Source of the DNA: CAYMAX01 sp964388595
Lineage (GTDB): Bacteria > Bacteroidota > Bacteroidia > Bacteroidales > UBA932
NCBI GenBank assembly: GCA_964388595.1
Contig: CAYMAX010000022.1
Coordinates: 1-23,029, forward strand
Length of the DNA stretch: 23,029 bases
Reading direction: 5' to 3'
A program made the position numbers and the translations under genes. The notes under the pieces were generated by a model. That model ran no database searches, had not been told where the DNA came from, and worked only from the letters and a program-made list of their open reading frames with translations. Below are positions 21,032 through 23,029 of this stretch, one piece after another (within the stretch, counting starts at the first letter, position 1; each line of letters starts with the position of its first letter).

Positions 21032-23029
21032 CTAATGTGCTTCCAGCCAGTTATCTCCTTCACTGCACTCTACAGTGAGAGGGAAGCCGAGGTCAATCAC
21101 CCCTTCCATCTCCTCTTTAACTATCGTTTTGACTTTGGCTATTTCCTCTTTAGGGGTGTCAAATACCAACTCGTCGTGAACTTGAAGTATCATCTTGGCA
21201 CTAATCTTTTCAGCTGCAAACCGGTCTGATACCCGTATCATGGCAAGTTTGATGATATCTGCAGCAGTGCCCTGGATGGGAGCGTTGATGGCATTGCGCT
21301 CTGCAACACTTCTGACGATGTAATTTTTAGAAGAGATATTGGGAAGGTATCTCTTCCTGTGGAACAGAGTCTCCACATATCCTTTTTCCCTCGCCTGATT
21401 TTTCATCTTCTCCATGTAGGCAAGTACTCCCGGGTAACTTCTGAAATATTCTTCAATAAGTTCTTTGGACTCTTTTCTGGGAATACGCAGTCGCTGGGAA
21501 AGGCCGAATGAGGAGATACCATATATGATACCGAAGTTGGCCACTTTGGCTTTTCTGCGCTGTTCCTTCGTCACCTCTTCGATAGGTATTTTGAAGATTT
21601 TGGCTGCGGTGGCGGCATGAATATCTTCGCTGTGACGAAATGCATTTATCATATCGGGGTCCGCACTTATGGCTGCCATCAGTCTGAGCTCTATTTGAGA
21701 ATAGTCAGCCGAGATAATCACTTTATCGGGTGAAGAGGGGATGAATGATTCTCTGATTTTCCGACCCATCTCGCTCCTCACCGGGATATTTTGAAGATTG
21801 GGACGTGCTGATGACAACCGGCCAGTCGCAGTGAGTGCCTGATTGAATGTAGTGTGAATGCGACCGTCTTTGGGTGAGATGAGAGAAGGGAGAGGTTCGA
21901 TGTATGTGGAAATCATCTTCTTGACCTCTCTGAAAAGGAGTATATCGTTGATAATGGGATGTCTGTCAGCTAATTCCACTAATGTCTCTTCGTCTGTGCT
22001 GTAGTTGCCTCTCGCATTTTTCTTGGCTTTAGGATCAAGTTGCAATTTGTCGAATATGATAACTCCGAGTTGCATGGGAGATGAGACATTAAGGTTCGGG
22101 TCACCTGCCTCGTTTCTGATACGTTCTTCTATCACTGAAAGCTCTTTGTTCAGCTCTTCTCCATATTCTGCAAGCTTGAGAGTATCTATCTTGAATCCCT
22201 GATATTCCATATCTGCAAGTATCCTGATAAGGGGCATTTCCATCTTCGTATAGAGGTCCCAAAGTCCTGTTTCTTGAGACACTTTGCTCAGAATCGCCTC
22301 AGACAGAGGCAGAAGTATGAGAGTCTCTATCCGTTCTTTGGGGGAGTGGTCGACAGGTGAGGATGTGTTATTATCTGCTGCGCTATGTGATGAGAATAGA
22401 TCGAGTTCCTCGACCTGTGGTTCTTCCTGAGTGGGTACTGCTGCACTTTCGATGTCAATGTCAAGATAAGACTTGGCGAGGATGTCAAGGTGATGAGTGA
22501 CCTCGGGGTTGAGAAGATAATGCAAAAGTTCGATGTCAAACAGTGGCCCGTTGAGAGAGATGTTGCGGTCTCTCAGGATGTTGATGTAACGTTTGATGTC
22601 GTACCCTGTCTTTTTGATTCTATTATCCTCAAGGAGTGACTTTACTTGTATGAAATCGGGAGTCTCGAAGATGTAATCCCGGCAAGCGATATATATTTTA
22701 GAGGCATCGGGGAGGATTTTGAGAGCTATTGACAGATCTTTGGCGGCTTCTGTTATCTCAGATATGGAGGCTCTATGCTGAGGGATGGAAGCCTGAACTT
22801 TCTTAGAAGAATTAGTAGCGGTGGTGGACGGGAGGAGGGCGACAAGAGAATTCAATTCATATTTAGAGAAAAGTTCGAGAGTGCGGGAAGTGTCCGAGAA
22901 ATCAACTCTCAAATCTTTTTCTGTAAAATCAAGGGCGATATCAGTCTTGATGGTGACTAAAAACTTGCTCATCTCCAATCTCTCTTTAGACTCCATGAAA
23001 GCTTCTGCCTGCTTCGGGGGGAGAGAATC
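21032..23029 (-). CDS. polA: DNA polymerase I, C-terminal part (5' end outside window)
   Basis: About 666 residues of PolA: the frame stays open to the window edge (DSLPPKQAEAF precedes the ATG at 22996), so that ATG is internal and the 5' nuclease domain lies beyond. Numbered from that ATG, the polymerase motifs are complete: TGRLSSARPNLQNIP (391-405), motif A DYSQIELR (431-438), motif B RRKAKVANFGIIYG (480-493) and motif C VHDEL (606-610). It fills gaps in repair and removes RNA primers. The region of the 3'-5' exonuclease domain (about 1-220) lacks the catalytic acids: no DTE-type motif, a Tyr where NLKYD has its Asp (DIKRYINIL, 133-141), and a low-complexity Ser/Asn stretch (about 202-220). 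It probably cannot proofread. Confidence 0.95.
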   Translation of the reverse strand, partial: DSLPPKQAEAFMESKERLEMSKFLVTIKTDIALDFTEKDLRVDFSDTSRTLELFSKYELNSLVALLPSTTATNSSKKVQASIPQHRASISEITEAAKDLSIALKILPDASKIYIACRDYIFETPDFIQVKSLLEDNRIKKTGYDIKRYINILRDRNISLNGPLFDIELLHYLLNPEVTHHLDILAKSYLDIDIESAAVPTQEEPQVEELDLFSSHSAADNNTSSPVDHSPKERIETLILLPLSEAILSKVSQETGLWDLYTKMEMPLIRILADMEYQGFKIDTLKLAEYGEELNKELSVIEERIRNEAGDPNLNVSSPMQLGVIIFDKLQLDPKAKKNARGNYSTDEETLVELADRHPIINDILLFREVKKMISTYIEPLPSLISPKDGRIHTTFNQALTATGRLSSARPNLQNIPVRSEMGRKIRESFIPSSPDKVIISADYSQIELRLMAAISADPDMINAFRHSEDIHAATAAKIFKIPIEEVTKEQRRKAKVANFGIIYGISSFGLSQRLRIPRKESKELIEEYFRSYPGVLAYMEKMKNQAREKGYVETLFHRKRYLPNISSKNYIVRSVAERNAINAPIQGTAADIIKLAMIRVSDRFAAEKISAKMILQVHDELVFDTPKEEIAKVKTIVKEEMEGVIDLGFPLTVECSEGDNWLEAH

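Noticed and set aside
21025..21063. Upstream ATG for the sigma factor
   Set aside because: It overlaps polA by 32 bases and adds residues not part of region 2; the ATG at 21024 gives the usual length.

Overview
The window is ordinary-looking chromosome of a bacterium of the phylum Bacteroidota, most likely order Bacteroidales; I cannot place it to genus. Three kinds of evidence agree. The Bat (BatA-BatE) operon and the UpxY-type NusG paralogue are typical of the group. There are four or five promoters with the Bacteroides-type layout TTTG, about 20 bases, TAnnTTTG. Start codons generally lack a Shine-Dalgarno sequence. Every gene of any size is accounted for, and I see no insertion sequence, prophage, CRISPR array, tRNA or rRNA. 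A run of ten Ns at 6875-6884 is a contig join inside batE.

Region 1 (2-9510, + strand) is one tightly packed gene chain: a DUF58 protein (5' end outside the window), a BatD-like membrane protein, BatA, a BatB-BatC fusion, BatD, BatE, a phosphoglucosamine mutase (GlmM type) and a DUF1343/NamZ-family protein. Consecutive genes overlap by 1-11 bases or lie within 5 bases of each other. The Bat proteins form a membrane set built on von Willebrand A (VWA) and TPR domains, linked in the literature to aerotolerance and stress. The last two genes belong to amino-sugar and peptidoglycan metabolism, so the unit as a whole looks devoted to the cell envelope.

Region 2 (9511-10666) carries ribosomal protein genes. 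rpmE2 (L31 type B) is on + with its own promoter, and faces rplU-rpmA (L21, L27) on -, with a shared bidirectional terminator between them. The rplU messenger has a leader of about 95 bases that can fold into a two-part stem just before the start codon. This is the best candidate for an RNA regulatory element in the window.

Region 3 (10667-14789, +) holds an ATPase-like protein with degenerate Walker motifs, a class III-type sirtuin lacking the zinc cysteines, a UpxY/NusG-like antiterminator, serS and ruvC. Region 4 (14858-17752, +) is one large outer-membrane beta-barrel protein.

Region 5 (17724-23029, - strand) runs from polA (5' end outside the window) through an ECF sigma factor and rsmG, then rpmH (L34, with its own promoter), a PASTA membrane protein and an RluD-family pseudouridine synthase. 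The last gene overlaps the outer-membrane gene tail to tail by 29 bases.

I found no convincing wholly new system. The points most worth a second look are the folded rplU leader, the BatB-BatC fusion with its 12-base tandem repeat, the PolA that appears to have lost its proofreading site, the L34-PASTA junction with a TTG start, and the joining of the Bat genes to glmM and namZ.
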